64,000 nt of DNA from Hyphococcus lacteus (lineage in GTDB: Bacteria; Pseudomonadota; Alphaproteobacteria; Caulobacterales; Parvularculaceae), in assembly GCF_041058985.1 (NCBI RefSeq), contig NZ_JBEHZE010000001.1, positions 2,108,001 through 2,172,000 of the forward strand. Direction: 5' to 3'. The notes beneath the pieces are model-generated. The model saw only the letters and a program-made list of their open reading frames with translations, was not told the DNA's origin and made no database searches. The position numbers were made by a program, and so were the translations under genes. Positions 1-8,449 of the stretch are shown here, in pieces. Position 1 is the first letter of the stretch. Each line of letters starts with the position of its first letter.

Positions 1-79
1 CGGTGCTGCTCACAACGAAATGTTATTGGGCGAAATGAAGGGTGACGAAGTCAGCGACGAAGGGAAGGTTCTCGTCTAA
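1..79 (+). CDS. ilvB: acetolactate synthase large subunit, C-terminal end (partial)
   Basis: Only the last 25 codons are present. They read GAAHNEMLLGEM and end EGKVLV before a TAA at 77-79. The 'AHNEML' segment and the terminal 'EGK.LV' resemble the C-terminus of the catalytic subunit of acetohydroxyacid synthase. The stop codon overlaps the ATG of the regulatory subunit by one base, the usual tight coupling of the two subunits. The enzyme makes acetolactate or acetohydroxybutyrate for valine, leucine and isoleucine. The call rests on this short tail and on ilvN next door. Confidence 0.8.
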   Translation, partial: GAAHNEMLLGEMKGDEVSDEGKVLV

Positions 80-630
80 TGGCAAGTAATGTTACATCGC
101 AATCGGTTTATCCGGTCACACGCGAAGAGGGTGACGTTCAAGAGGTGATCTTGGCCGTAATCGTCGATAACGAGCCGGGTGTTCTTTCGCGCGTTGTCGG
201 AATGATTTCTGCACGCGGTTATAATATCGAAAGCTTGACGGTTGCTGAGACTGACGTCGAAAAACATACATCGCGCGTCACCATTGTGACCCGCGGTAGC
301 CCTGGCAAGATTGCACAGATTAAGTCACAGCTCGGCCGTTTAGTGCCCGTAAGACGCGTTATTGATGTGACGAGCGAGAAAGATGCACTTGAGCGCGAAC
401 TGGCACTGGTGAAGGTTGTGAATTCTGGTGAAAATCGACTTGAGGCGATGCGCGTGAGTGATATTTTTCGCGCAAAAGCGCTCGATACAACGCATACATC
501 CTTTGTTTTTGAAATCACGGGTACACGAGAAAAGATCAACGCATTTATTGATCTGATGAAACCGTTGGGCTTATCCGAGGTTTCTCGCACCGGCGTGTTG
601 TCAATTCGACGTGGCGGTAACAAGGATTAA
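79..630 (+). CDS. ilvN: acetolactate synthase small (regulatory) subunit
   Basis: This 183-residue protein has an N-terminal ACT domain (about residues 22-95). It begins with the typical 'AVIVDNEPGVLSRVVG' and continues 'RGYNIESLTVAETD', followed by the second ACT-like half of IlvN/IlvH. The small subunit binds the large catalytic subunit in the cytoplasm and gives feedback control by valine. The start overlaps the preceding ilvB stop by one base, with a purine-rich AGGGAAGG about ten bases upstream. It is the second gene of the ilvBN-leuACDB run and is separated from leuA by a 118-base leader region that carries a leucine leader peptide. Confidence 0.95.
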   Translation: MASNVTSQSVYPVTREEGDVQEVILAVIVDNEPGVLSRVVGMISARGYNIESLTVAETDVEKHTSRVTIVTRGSPGKIAQIKSQLGRLVPVRRVIDVTSEKDALERELALVKVVNSGENRLEAMRVSDIFRAKALDTTHTSFVFEITGTREKINAFIDLMKPLGLSEVSRTGVLSIRRGGNKD

Positions 631-634
631 CGAA

Positions 635-691
635 ATGAACTGTCAGAGTCAGAGAACAAATTTCCTACTGCTCCTTAGCCCCGCGCGGTGA
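635..691 (+). CDS. leuL: putative leucine leader peptide (18 aa)
   Basis: A short reading frame lies between ilvN and leuA. It starts at ATG 635, preceded at eight bases by AAGGA (622-626), and encodes MNCQSQRTNFLLLLSPAR before TGA 689-691. It contains four consecutive leucine codons (CTA CTG CTC CTT, 665-676), all different synonyms. The stop lies at the foot of a GC-rich hairpin (arms 682-688 and 697-703). A leucine run just ahead of a leucine biosynthesis gene is the hallmark of ribosome-mediated attenuation. No U-tract follows the hairpin, so a classic terminator is not seen. The call is an inference from position, RBS and codon content. Confidence 0.72.
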   Translation: MNCQSQRTNFLLLLSPAR

Positions 692-747
692 AATCTCCGC
701 GCGCTACAAGTTGGCAAACAGGTAAGTAAAGTACATTTAGGAATTTG
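657..747 (+). promoter_or_regulatory. leucine-responsive attenuator / leuA RBS-sequestering leader
   Basis: Bases 657-667 (CAAATTTCCTA) lie inside the leader peptide, covering its Asn and Phe codons and the first Leu codon. They can pair over ten base pairs, with one bulged T, with 738-747 (TAGGAATTTG). The latter contains the leuA Shine-Dalgarno AGGA (739-742) just before ATG 749. The 7-bp hairpin 682-703 would be enclosed. The inferred model is that a ribosome stalled at the leucine codons when leucine is scarce masks the upstream arm and frees the leuA RBS. A ribosome that runs on to the stop at 689 lets the arm pair and shuts leuA. Pairing was read by eye, with no energy calculation. Confidence 0.55.
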
Positions 748-748
748 A

Positions 749-2329
749 ATGATGACGACGGAAACTAAAACGACTGATGATGACCACGTAAAGATTTTTG
801 ATACAACCTTAAGAGACGGTGAACAGGCCCCAGGCTTTTCAATGTCTACCGACGCGAAATTGATTGTCGCGCGCGCGCTGCAAGAATTGAATGTCGATAT
901 TATTGAAGCCGGGTTCGCAGCGGCGTCGCCCGGTGATTCAGCATCGGTTAGCGCTGTTGCTTCAGAAATCGAAGGACCGACCATCTGTTCTTTATCACGC
1001 CTAAACGTGGCTGATATTGAAGCGTCAGCACGCGCGCTAGAGCCTGCAAAAAAGAAACGTATTCACACATTTATTGGCACAAGCCCAACGCACCGCGATG
1101 CCAAACTAAAAATGTCGAAAATTCAGATTCTCGATAAGATATCTGATGTCGTGAAGTTTGCGGTTTCTGTATGTGATGATGTTGAATTTTCGCCAGAGGA
1201 CGCGATCAGAACTGAGCGTGATTATTTGATCGAAGCCATTGAAGCGGCAATTGATGCTGGTGCAAAAACGATCAATATTCCTGATACGGTTGGGTACACG
1301 ACCACCGAAGAAATTTTGGACCTTTTCAGTTTCTTGAAAGAAAATGCAAAGGGTGCGGAGGATGTCACGTTCTCGACGCATTGCCATGATGACCTTGGTA
1401 TGGCGGTTGCAAACAGCCTAGCTGCGGTTCGTGGCGGCGCACGCCAAATAGAGTGCGCTATTAATGGTATTGGTGAGCGTGCAGGCAATTGCTCCATGGA
1501 AGAGGCGGTTATGGCGCTTGCGACCCGCCGTGATTTTTATAAGCTGGAAACGCAAGTTAAAACGACAAAAATTTATCAGGCGAGCGTGGCGTTGGCTCGG
1601 GTCACGCATAACCCTATTCCACGCAACAAAGCGATTGTCGGAAAAAACGCATTTGCGCATGAGGCCGGAATTCACCAGCACGGCATTTTAGCGGACCGGC
1701 GGACATATGAAATCATGGATGCTGAATCAGTAGGTATGCCGTCGAATTCAATCGTTCTTGGTAAACATTCTGGAAAACATGCCGTCGCATCACGGGTTGA
1801 AGCTTTGGGCTTTAAAGTTTCCAAACAAAAAGTAGAGGACATTTTTCCGGCATTTAAAAGTCTTGCGGACACATGCCGCGAAGTTACCGATGCCGATCTC
1901 GTCAAATTGGTTACTGGTAACGGAAAAACCGATGGCCGCGCCGGTCCATGGCGAATGCGTAAAACAGAACTACATGTAGATTTCGAAGATGATACGCGAC
2001 CTCATGCCAGAATTACGATGGAACACGATAATGGCGATCGCCGGACTGTTACCCATGAAGGAGAGGGGCCGATTGATGCGGCGTTCGCCGCCGTTTGTAC
2101 TATTGCGGACGTACCGGGGCGTATTCACGTCCTAGATTTGCATCACGTTGCAGCGGAGGGCGTGGTTCGTGCCGAAGCGGTGATCGATGTAGAGGGTAAG
2201 CATTTTTCGGGTAAATCCGAAGAGGTTGATATTGCTGATGCGGCTGTTGCGGCATTTGTTGCAGCGGTGAATCAAGCCGTAGCTATCCGAGTAAGTTCGG
2301 TACCAATTAATAATGAGGCAGTAATATAA
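749..2329 (+). CDS. leuA: 2-isopropylmalate synthase
   Basis: This 526-residue enzyme condenses acetyl-CoA with 2-oxoisovalerate, the first committed step of leucine synthesis. It has the N-terminal TIM-barrel signature 'DTTLRDGEQAPG' near residue 19, 'STHCHDDLGMAVANS' in the HMGL domain, 'HEAGIHQHG' around residue 309 and a C-terminal LeuA regulatory domain that normally binds leucine. Length is normal for the family. Two ATGs lie in tandem (749 and 752). AGGA at 739-742 serves the first. The stop overlaps leuC by one base (TAATG). Expression is likely controlled by the leader described at 635-747. Confidence 0.97.
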   Translation: MMTTETKTTDDDHVKIFDTTLRDGEQAPGFSMSTDAKLIVARALQELNVDIIEAGFAAASPGDSASVSAVASEIEGPTICSLSRLNVADIEASARALEPAKKKRIHTFIGTSPTHRDAKLKMSKIQILDKISDVVKFAVSVCDDVEFSPEDAIRTERDYLIEAIEAAIDAGAKTINIPDTVGYTTTEEILDLFSFLKENAKGAEDVTFSTHCHDDLGMAVANSLAAVRGGARQIECAINGIGERAGNCSMEEAVMALATRRDFYKLETQVKTTKIYQASVALARVTHNPIPRNKAIVGKNAFAHEAGIHQHGILADRRTYEIMDAESVGMPSNSIVLGKHSGKHAVASRVEALGFKVSKQKVEDIFPAFKSLADTCREVTDADLVKLVTGNGKTDGRAGPWRMRKTELHVDFEDDTRPHARITMEHDNGDRRTVTHEGEGPIDAAFAAVCTIADVPGRIHVLDLHHVAAEGVVRAEAVIDVEGKHFSGKSEEVDIADAAVAAFVAAVNQAVAIRVSSVPINNEAVI

Positions 2330-3759
2330 TGAGCGACAATAATAATCCAAAATCTTTATTCGATAAACTGTGGGAACGACATATAGTCGTTCCGGAGACT
2401 GATGAATCACCTGCCGTCTTATACATCGACCTACATTTGGTTCATGAGGTTACATCGCCTCAGGCATTTTCGGTTCTAAACGAACGAGGGCTTAAAGTTC
2501 GCCGTGCGGACCGTACTATTGCTACGTTGGATCATTCGACGCCGACCTTACCCGCGGATAAGAACGGGGAGCTTCCATACTTCACCGCAGAAGCAAAAAG
2601 CCAAGTTGAGACTTTGATAAAAAATACCGCTGAACACGGTATTGAACTTTTCGGAATGGGTGATCCGCGCCGGGGAATTGTGCATGTCATCGGTCCGGAA
2701 CTTGGTGCAACCCAACCCGGAAAAACAATCGTATGTGGTGATAGCCATACTTCAACGCATGGTGCATTCGGGGCGCTTGCTTTTGGAATCGGTACAACTG
2801 AAGTCGGACACGTTCTTGCGACACAATGTGTTCTTCAGCGCAAACCTAAATCGATGCGGGTTACATTTGAAGGAACACTTTCGTCGGGCGTCGGCGCGAA
2901 GGATATGGCGCTTGCGATGATCGCACAGATTGGTGCTCATGGTGGTCAGGGTTATGCGATTGAGTATGCGGGCGAGGCTGTGCGCGACCTATCGATGGAA
3001 GCGCGTATGACGCTTTGTAATATGTCGATTGAGGCGGGTGCGCGTTCGGGCATGGTGGCACCGGACGAAAAAACATTCGAATGGTTGGACGGTCGAGACA
3101 TGTCACCAAAAGGCGAGGCATGGACTGACGCGGTGAAAGATTGGGCTTCGCTAGCAACAGAAGAGGGCGCGAAGTTCGATAAAGAAGTTGTGGTTGACGC
3201 AGCCAACATTCGTCCAATGATTACTTTTGGTGTGTCACCAGATGCGGCGGGTGCAGTAGATGCTATCGCGCCAACACCGAAAACGGACCCAGAACTTCAT
3301 GCTGCGGAATATATGAAATTTGAAGCCGGGCGACCATTTGCTGATGCGATCGTGAATAGGGTCTTTATTGGCAGTTGCACAAACTCTCGACTTTCGGACA
3401 TGCGTGAAGCAGCGATGATTATGCGCGGCTGTAAGGTGAGCAAGGGTGTCATCGCTTTGGTCGTTCCGGGGTCGGAAGCTGTAAAACGCGCAGCCGAAGC
3501 TGAAAACTTGCATAAGATATTCCTTGATGCGGGTGCAGAATGGCGTGAGCCAGGTTGTTCAATGTGTATCGGCATGAATGGTGACCAAGGTGCCCCAGGC
3601 GAGCTAGTTGTTTCAACTTCAAACCGTAATTTTATTGGCCGGCAAGGTACTGGCGTACGAACAGTATTGGCGAGCCCGGCGACAGCTGCGGCATCGGCTA
3701 TAGAAGGCCGGATTGCAGACCCGCGTCCTTACTTTGAAAATAAAAAGGAGAGCGCATAA
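2329..3759 (+). CDS. leuC: 3-isopropylmalate dehydratase large subunit
   Basis: This 476-residue aconitase-family subunit, with LeuD, isomerises 2- to 3-isopropylmalate. The three cysteine ligands of the 4Fe-4S cluster are visible in 'GSCTNSR' and in 'CSMCIGMNGD' further on. 'GDSHTSTHGAFGALAFGIGT' in the first third is the conserved substrate-site region. Length is normal. The start codon overlaps the leuA stop by one base and the stop overlaps the leuD start by one base, so the four leu genes are probably translationally coupled. Confidence 0.97.
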   Translation: MSDNNNPKSLFDKLWERHIVVPETDESPAVLYIDLHLVHEVTSPQAFSVLNERGLKVRRADRTIATLDHSTPTLPADKNGELPYFTAEAKSQVETLIKNTAEHGIELFGMGDPRRGIVHVIGPELGATQPGKTIVCGDSHTSTHGAFGALAFGIGTTEVGHVLATQCVLQRKPKSMRVTFEGTLSSGVGAKDMALAMIAQIGAHGGQGYAIEYAGEAVRDLSMEARMTLCNMSIEAGARSGMVAPDEKTFEWLDGRDMSPKGEAWTDAVKDWASLATEEGAKFDKEVVVDAANIRPMITFGVSPDAAGAVDAIAPTPKTDPELHAAEYMKFEAGRPFADAIVNRVFIGSCTNSRLSDMREAAMIMRGCKVSKGVIALVVPGSEAVKRAAEAENLHKIFLDAGAEWREPGCSMCIGMNGDQGAPGELVVSTSNRNFIGRQGTGVRTVLASPATAAASAIEGRIADPRPYFENKKESA

Positions 3760-4337
3760 TGTCGTTCGAACCGTTTGGAAAACTTATTTCTCGAACTTTT
3801 GTTATTAGTCAGAAAAATATTGATACGGATCAAATTATTCCAGCGCGATTTTTGACGACCACGTCTAAAGAGGGGCTTGGAAAATCCGCTTTCTACGATT
3901 GGCGTTACGACGAAAAGGGCAATCCACTTAATTCTTCTGTTTTTAATGGGGTTAATCCGGATACACAAAAAATTCTCGTGGCAGGTTCAAATTTTGGATG
4001 CGGCTCATCACGCGAACATGCTCCCTGGGCGCTTTCGGATTTCGGGTTCCGCGCAGTGATTAGCTCGGATATAGCAGATATTTTCAAAAGCAATTCGCTT
4101 AAAAATGGCCTGCTGCCAGTTGTCGTTGATGAGGATACACATGCCTTTTTGTTGGCAAATCCGGGTATAGAGCTCACGATTGATCTAGAAAAATGCGAAG
4201 TCTCGCTTGGTGAAAACAAAGTAATCAGTTTTGAAGTCGAAGCTTTTGCGCGGCGTTGTATGCTTGATGGTGTCGATCCATTGGGACATTTAATCAATCA
4301 ATTGCCTGACATTAAGGTTTATGAGGAGGTGCGCTAA
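3759..4337 (+). CDS. leuD: 3-isopropylmalate dehydratase small subunit
   Basis: This 192-residue swivel-domain partner of LeuC carries the family segments 'NIDTDQIIPARFL' near the N-terminus and 'GSNFGCGSSREHAPWAL' in the middle, which close the active site of the isomerase. Length matches the single-domain LeuD group. It sits between leuC and leuB with one-base overlaps on both sides. Confidence 0.97.
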   Translation: MSFEPFGKLISRTFVISQKNIDTDQIIPARFLTTTSKEGLGKSAFYDWRYDEKGNPLNSSVFNGVNPDTQKILVAGSNFGCGSSREHAPWALSDFGFRAVISSDIADIFKSNSLKNGLLPVVVDEDTHAFLLANPGIELTIDLEKCEVSLGENKVISFEVEAFARRCMLDGVDPLGHLINQLPDIKVYEEVR

Positions 4338-5377
4338 TGGTCGGAAAAATAGCCTTTTTGCCAGGAGATGGCGTAGGTCGGGAAGTCGCGGGCGCGGCAC
4401 GTAAGGTACTAGTTGCAGCCGCACAAAAATATGGAGTTTCGTTAGAGTTTAACGAATGCGTATTTGGCGGTGCTGCGATTGATGAATGCGGTGATCCGCT
4501 TCCTGAACAGACAAAAACCGTCTGTCTTGAGGCTGATGCCGTTCTTCTTGGTGCCGTTGGTGGACCGAAATGGGATGGCGCTACAATTCGTCCTGAACAG
4601 GGGCTTTTAGGGTTGCGTTCGGCACTTGATGTCTATGCCAATTTGCGACCAATACAAGTTGCGAAAGGCATGGAAGGATTTTCACCGCTTAAAAAAGAAA
4701 TCGCTACTGATGTTGACCTGCTCATTGTTCGTGAGCTGACGGGTGGTTTATATTTTGGAAAGCGGGAAGAAGGAATGGATACAGCACGCGATGAATGTCT
4801 TTATACCCGTGCAGAAGTTACGCGGGTAGCGCGCATAGCATTTGAAGCAGCGCGAAAGCGCGATGGTCGTGTAACATCCGTTGATAAAGCGAATGTCTTG
4901 GCGACTAGTCGTCTTTGGCGCAATGCGGTGAATGAGCTTCATGAAAAAGACTATGCCGACGTGAAACTTGATCACATGTTGGTTGATGCAATGTCGATGA
5001 AATTGATTCAAGCCCCATCATCATTTGATGTTGTGCTGACGGAAAACCTTTTTGGCGACATTCTTAGCGATGAAGCATCGGTTCTGTCTGGGTCTATCGG
5101 TCTGGCACCGTCTGCATCGCTTGGTGATGGAAGACGCGGTCTTTATGAGCCGATTCACGGGTCTGCACCGGATATTGCAGGGCAGGGTAAAGCGAACCCC
5201 GTGGGTATGCTTTTATCGGCGGCGATGATGATGCGCTTCAGTTTGGATCAAGCGGAAATTGCAAGCTGTATCGAAAATGCAATTTCACGCGCATTAGCGG
5301 CTGGGCGTGGTACCGGTGATATCGGTGGTAAAGATAGTTGTATGTCGCTTACGGATTATATTTGCGAGACTTTGTAA
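4337..5377 (+). CDS. leuB: 3-isopropylmalate dehydrogenase
   Basis: This 346-residue NAD-dependent beta-decarboxylating dehydrogenase oxidises 3-isopropylmalate to 2-oxoisocaproate, the last leu-specific step before transamination. It shows 'LPGDGVG' at the N-terminus, 'RELTGGLYFG', 'SVDKANVL', 'VLTENLFGDILSDEAS' and 'PIHGSAPDIAGQGKANP', all typical of LeuB. It ends the ilvBN-leuACDB operon. No terminator hairpin was seen in the seven bases before the convergent deaminase gene. Confidence 0.97.
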   Translation: MVGKIAFLPGDGVGREVAGAARKVLVAAAQKYGVSLEFNECVFGGAAIDECGDPLPEQTKTVCLEADAVLLGAVGGPKWDGATIRPEQGLLGLRSALDVYANLRPIQVAKGMEGFSPLKKEIATDVDLLIVRELTGGLYFGKREEGMDTARDECLYTRAEVTRVARIAFEAARKRDGRVTSVDKANVLATSRLWRNAVNELHEKDYADVKLDHMLVDAMSMKLIQAPSSFDVVLTENLFGDILSDEASVLSGSIGLAPSASLGDGRRGLYEPIHGSAPDIAGQGKANPVGMLLSAAMMMRFSLDQAEIASCIENAISRALAAGRGTGDIGGKDSCMSLTDYICETL

Positions 5378-5384
5378 GCGAAAT

Positions 5385-5831
5385 TTACTCCATTATATCT
5401 TCGTTCCACAACTCGGGTTTTTCACTGATAAATTTTTCCATCTGGCTAATTGATGGTTGGTGCGCGGCGTCGATTAATTCGACGCCGCGTTGCTTTAAGA
5501 ACTCTTCATTACCGCCAAAAGTTTTTGTATCATTGATGATCAGGCGCTGGATCTTAAATTGAACAATTGTTCCTGAACACATCATGCATGGCGAGAGTGA
5601 CGTGTAGAGCGTTAAATCGCGATAGCTTTTTTGCCTTCCGGCGTTCCGAAGGCAATCCATTTCACCATGAGCGATAGGGTCGCCTTTTTGCACTCGCTGA
5701 TTATGGCCTGATGCGATTAATTCAGGTCCGCGTGCAAGCACCGAACCAATAGGAAGCCCACCTTGGTCATAGCTTTTCTTTGCTTCGAGAAATGCCCGTT
5801 CGACGAATTCGTGATCCCAATCATTTAGCAT
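5385..5831 (-). CDS. cytosine deaminase, yeast FCY1 type
   Basis: This 148-residue protein of the CDA/TadA-like deaminase fold has zinc ligands in 'AHGEMDC' (His55, Glu57) and 'PCMMC' (Cys82, Cys85). The C-terminal 'FISEKPELWNEDI' closely resembles the tail of the fungal cytosine deaminase FCY1, as does the 'LYTSLSPCMMCSG' block. This points to cytosine-to-uracil deamination rather than tRNA adenosine or guanine deamination. The start at 5831 is chosen because AAGGAGA lies about ten bases before it. Longer in-frame starts would run into upp. It is divergent from upp, which uses uracil. A related nucleoside deaminase activity cannot be excluded. Confidence 0.8.
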   Translation of the reverse strand: MLNDWDHEFVERAFLEAKKSYDQGGLPIGSVLARGPELIASGHNQRVQKGDPIAHGEMDCLRNAGRQKSYRDLTLYTSLSPCMMCSGTIVQFKIQRLIINDTKTFGGNEEFLKQRGVELIDAAHQPSISQMEKFISEKPELWNEDIME

Positions 5832-5919
5832 TTCAGATATTCTCTCCTTGGTGCGCTGATAGACAAGCGGTTTGCGATGTTCGATAAAGGCAAACGGACA
5901 GGCAACCAACAGAGGCCCC

Positions 5920-6555
5920 ATGACCGATAATCTGACAATCGTTGACCATCCGTTGATTCAACACAAGCTGACGATCCTCAGAAATAAGGAAACGCCCACC
6001 GCGCATTTTCGCCAAGTCTTGCGAGAGGTCGCTATTTTGTTGGGTTGTGAAGCGACCAAAGATTTGCCGCTGGCAGACGTCACCATTGATACGCCGCTAG
6101 AAACTATTCAATCGCCCTATCTCGAAGGCAAGAAAATTTGCTTTGTTTCAATTTTGCGTGCCGGTAATGGCTTGCTTGATGGATTGTTAGATCTAATACC
6201 GTCAGCCCGCGTTGGGCATGTTGGTATGTATCGTGACCATGATACACTAGAGGCAATACGGTATTATTACAGAACGCCGGATGAGCTTGACGGGCGTCAA
6301 GTCATTATGGTCGATCCGATGCTCGCGACGGGAAACACTGCGATTGCCGCGGCGACGGAACTGAAAAAATCGGGCGCTAAATCGTTGAAGTTTATGTGCT
6401 TGGTTGCGGCACCGGAGGGTGTTCAAGCCTTTAACAAGGTTCACCCGGATGTACCTGTTATTTCCGCCGCGTTAGACCGGCAGCTTAACGAGCGTGGGTA
6501 TATTCTGCCGGGGTTGGGGGACGCTGGAGACAGAATCTACGGAACGAAAGGCTAA
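5920..6555 (+). CDS. upp: uracil phosphoribosyltransferase
   Basis: This 211-residue enzyme joins uracil to PRPP to give UMP. 'VDPMLATGNTAIAA' is the PRPP-binding loop and 'SILRAGNGLLDGL' and 'LNERGYILPGLGDAGDR' are typical UPRT segments. The start at ATG 5920 (AGAGG at 5911) gives the usual family length, whereas an upstream in-frame start would add 16 poor residues. An 88-base gap separates it from the divergent cytosine deaminase, so the pair can salvage cytosine to UMP. The stop overlaps the convergent ccmE stop by four bases. Confidence 0.96.
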   Translation: MTDNLTIVDHPLIQHKLTILRNKETPTAHFRQVLREVAILLGCEATKDLPLADVTIDTPLETIQSPYLEGKKICFVSILRAGNGLLDGLLDLIPSARVGHVGMYRDHDTLEAIRYYYRTPDELDGRQVIMVDPMLATGNTAIAAATELKKSGAKSLKFMCLVAAPEGVQAFNKVHPDVPVISAALDRQLNERGYILPGLGDAGDRIYGTKG

Positions 6556-6986
6556 GCGCTAGGCTTAGCTTCGTGGCTGATGCCTTCAAGTTCTTTGGGA
6601 ATGTAGTTTTCGTCATGTTTGGCCAGAATATTTTCGGCCACAAAAACACCATTGGTATTGAAAGCCCCTTGGGCAATGACGCCCTGACCCTCGCGAAATA
6701 GATCGGGCAAAATGCCGGAATAGGTGACTGGCAATGTAGCGGTGCCGTCGGTTACGCGGAAAGTAATCTCTAGACCTTCGCCGTGCGAAAGACTGCCGGT
6801 TTCAACGAGCCCACCAAGGCGAATCCGCGTCTCCGGAGTGATCGCGGCAGTTTCGGCTTCGCTAGGTGTATAGAAATAGGAAATGTTGCGCTCAAGCGCT
6901 GAGAAGACCAGCCACGCTGCGCCGACCAATAGGAGGCCACCGAGGCTGAGTAAGCCCAATCGCCGATTTCGATGAATTGGTTTCAT
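6552..6986 (-). CDS. ccmE: cytochrome c maturation haem chaperone CcmE
   Basis: This 144-residue periplasmic haem chaperone is anchored by one N-terminal membrane helix (about residues 10-30). The C-terminal 'LAKHDENYIP' contains the haem-attaching His124 and nearby Tyr128, as in the CcmE family. It receives haem from CcmABCD and hands it to CcmF/H, which are not in this window. It is divergent from ccmABCD across a 141-base gap, and its 3' end overlaps the upp 3' end. Confidence 0.95.
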   Translation of the reverse strand: MKPIHRNRRLGLLSLGGLLLVGAAWLVFSALERNISYFYTPSEAETAAITPETRIRLGGLVETGSLSHGEGLEITFRVTDGTATLPVTYSGILPDLFREGQGVIAQGAFNTNGVFVAENILAKHDENYIPKELEGISHEAKPSA

Positions 6987-7127
6987 GGTCCACTTTTATC
7001 CTGTTCGGTGGGTGCGTACAAACCACAATCGAATGGGCTGATTGTCGCGTGCGACTTGCCTGTATTCATAAACTTGTCCAAATGTAGTCGATTGTATTGG
7101 TTAGGAATATTGGCCGGAAAGGGCATA

Positions 7128-7763
7128 ATGGAGCCGTTCGCCCACCCAATTTCGTTGGAAGCGACCGATGTCGGCTGTGATCGCGTGGGCGAGCCGGTAG
7201 TTCGTGGTGTGTCTTTTAAGCTCCGGCCTGGAAATGCGATCCAGCTTTTTGGTCCAAATGGCTCTGGTAAATCGAGCTTACTTTCCATGTTTGCTGGGTT
7301 GATCGAGCCGGCTGAAGGTGATCTCGCCTGGCAACATGAGAACGAAAAAAGCCTCAAGCCGCTTGACGGATCGTTGTTTTTTCTAGGCCATGAAACCAGT
7401 TTGAAATTGGCGCTTACGGCTGAGGAAAACCTCAAATTTTGGGCAGATATGTACGGCGTCCGGAAAAGTTTATGTGAGGCCAAGATTCGCACAGCCCTTG
7501 CGGTTGTTGGCGCAGCTGAATTTAGCGGTGTTCGCACCATGCGGCTTTCGGCCGGTCAGCGTCGGCGCATTGACTTGGCGCGCGCGGTAATCGCTGATCG
7601 CCCGGTGTGGTTGATGGATGAGCCCGCAGCGGCAATTGACACTGATGGAGTAACTGTCATTAGTCAGATGATTGGCGGCCATATGAAGCGTGGGGGCATC
7701 GCTATCGTAGCAACCCATGATGATCTCGGGCCAAATTTCCACCGTCTGGAGTTAGGCCGATGA
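7128..7763 (+). CDS. ccmA: haem exporter ATP-binding protein CcmA
   Basis: This 211-residue ABC ATPase has Walker A 'GPNGSGKSS', a signature at 'LSAGQRRRIDLAR' and Walker B 'VWLMDEP', followed by the switch His in 'VATHDD'. It is the small CcmA type that powers release of holo-CcmE. ATG 7128, with GGAAAGGG just upstream, gives the expected length. The frame is open further upstream, but that part reads poorly and would overlap ccmE. The stop overlaps the ccmB start (ATGA). Confidence 0.93.
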   Translation: MEPFAHPISLEATDVGCDRVGEPVVRGVSFKLRPGNAIQLFGPNGSGKSSLLSMFAGLIEPAEGDLAWQHENEKSLKPLDGSLFFLGHETSLKLALTAEENLKFWADMYGVRKSLCEAKIRTALAVVGAAEFSGVRTMRLSAGQRRRIDLARAVIADRPVWLMDEPAAAIDTDGVTVISQMIGGHMKRGGIAIVATHDDLGPNFHRLELGR

Positions 7764-8446
7764 CGTCAAGCGATCCTTTGTCGGTTCTATTTGCGATTTT
7801 ACGACGAGATTTGATCTTGGCATTCCGATCCGGCGGCGGTTGGTTCTATGCCTTGTTTTTCTTTGCTGTGTTCACCGCGCTTGCGGCTATTGCATTTGGT
7901 CCTTCGCTCAATGCGTTGGCGATAGCAGCGCCAGCAACCCTGTGGCTTGCCGTTGCGTTAGCAATTCAGTTTTCGGCGTCAGACCTATTTGAAAATGACC
8001 TGCGTGATGGTTCCTTGCGCGTGATCGCGTCTGAGCAAACGGGACTAATGACTTATTGGGGGGCTAAGGTCTGCGTTATGTCGCTAACCTCAGTGTTTCC
8101 GATGGTTATTGCGTCACCGTTTTTTCTAACGATGCTAGGTTTGTCATTCACGCAAGGGCTTGGCGTTAGTCTTATCTTATTGATAGGCGTTCCGTCCTTG
8201 ATTTTTATTGCGGTGCTCACGTCCGCTCTCGCAACAGGGCTTCGTGCGGGCGGATTATTGGCGATGGTCATTGCCGTTCCATTTTCTGCACCGGTTCTGG
8301 TTTTTGCCGTAAGTGCGACCAAAGCATTGTTAGCTGGGTTTGGGATCATCACACCGGAAAGCTTGATTTTGGGTGCGATTAGCTTGTTTATGGCGGTGTT
8401 GACGCCAGCTTTTACGGTCGCTGCGCTACGTGTTAGCCTTGAATAG
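7760..8446 (+). CDS. ccmB: haem exporter membrane protein CcmB
   Basis: This 228-residue integral membrane protein has about six hydrophobic helices and starts 'LFAILRRDLILAFRSGGGW', as CcmB does. It has 'SDLFENDLRDGSL' after the second helix, a conserved cytoplasmic CcmB stretch. It pairs with CcmA as the transport part of the complex acting in holo-CcmE release. It overlaps ccmA by four bases and lies four bases before ccmC. Confidence 0.93.
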   Translation: MTSSDPLSVLFAILRRDLILAFRSGGGWFYALFFFAVFTALAAIAFGPSLNALAIAAPATLWLAVALAIQFSASDLFENDLRDGSLRVIASEQTGLMTYWGAKVCVMSLTSVFPMVIASPFFLTMLGLSFTQGLGVSLILLIGVPSLIFIAVLTSALATGLRAGGLLAMVIAVPFSAPVLVFAVSATKALLAGFGIITPESLILGAISLFMAVLTPAFTVAALRVSLE

Positions 8447-8449
8447 AAA

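Noticed and set aside
682..703. Hairpin before leuA as an intrinsic terminator
   Set aside because: Stem is good but is followed by CTACAAG rather than a T-run, so termination without other factors is unlikely.
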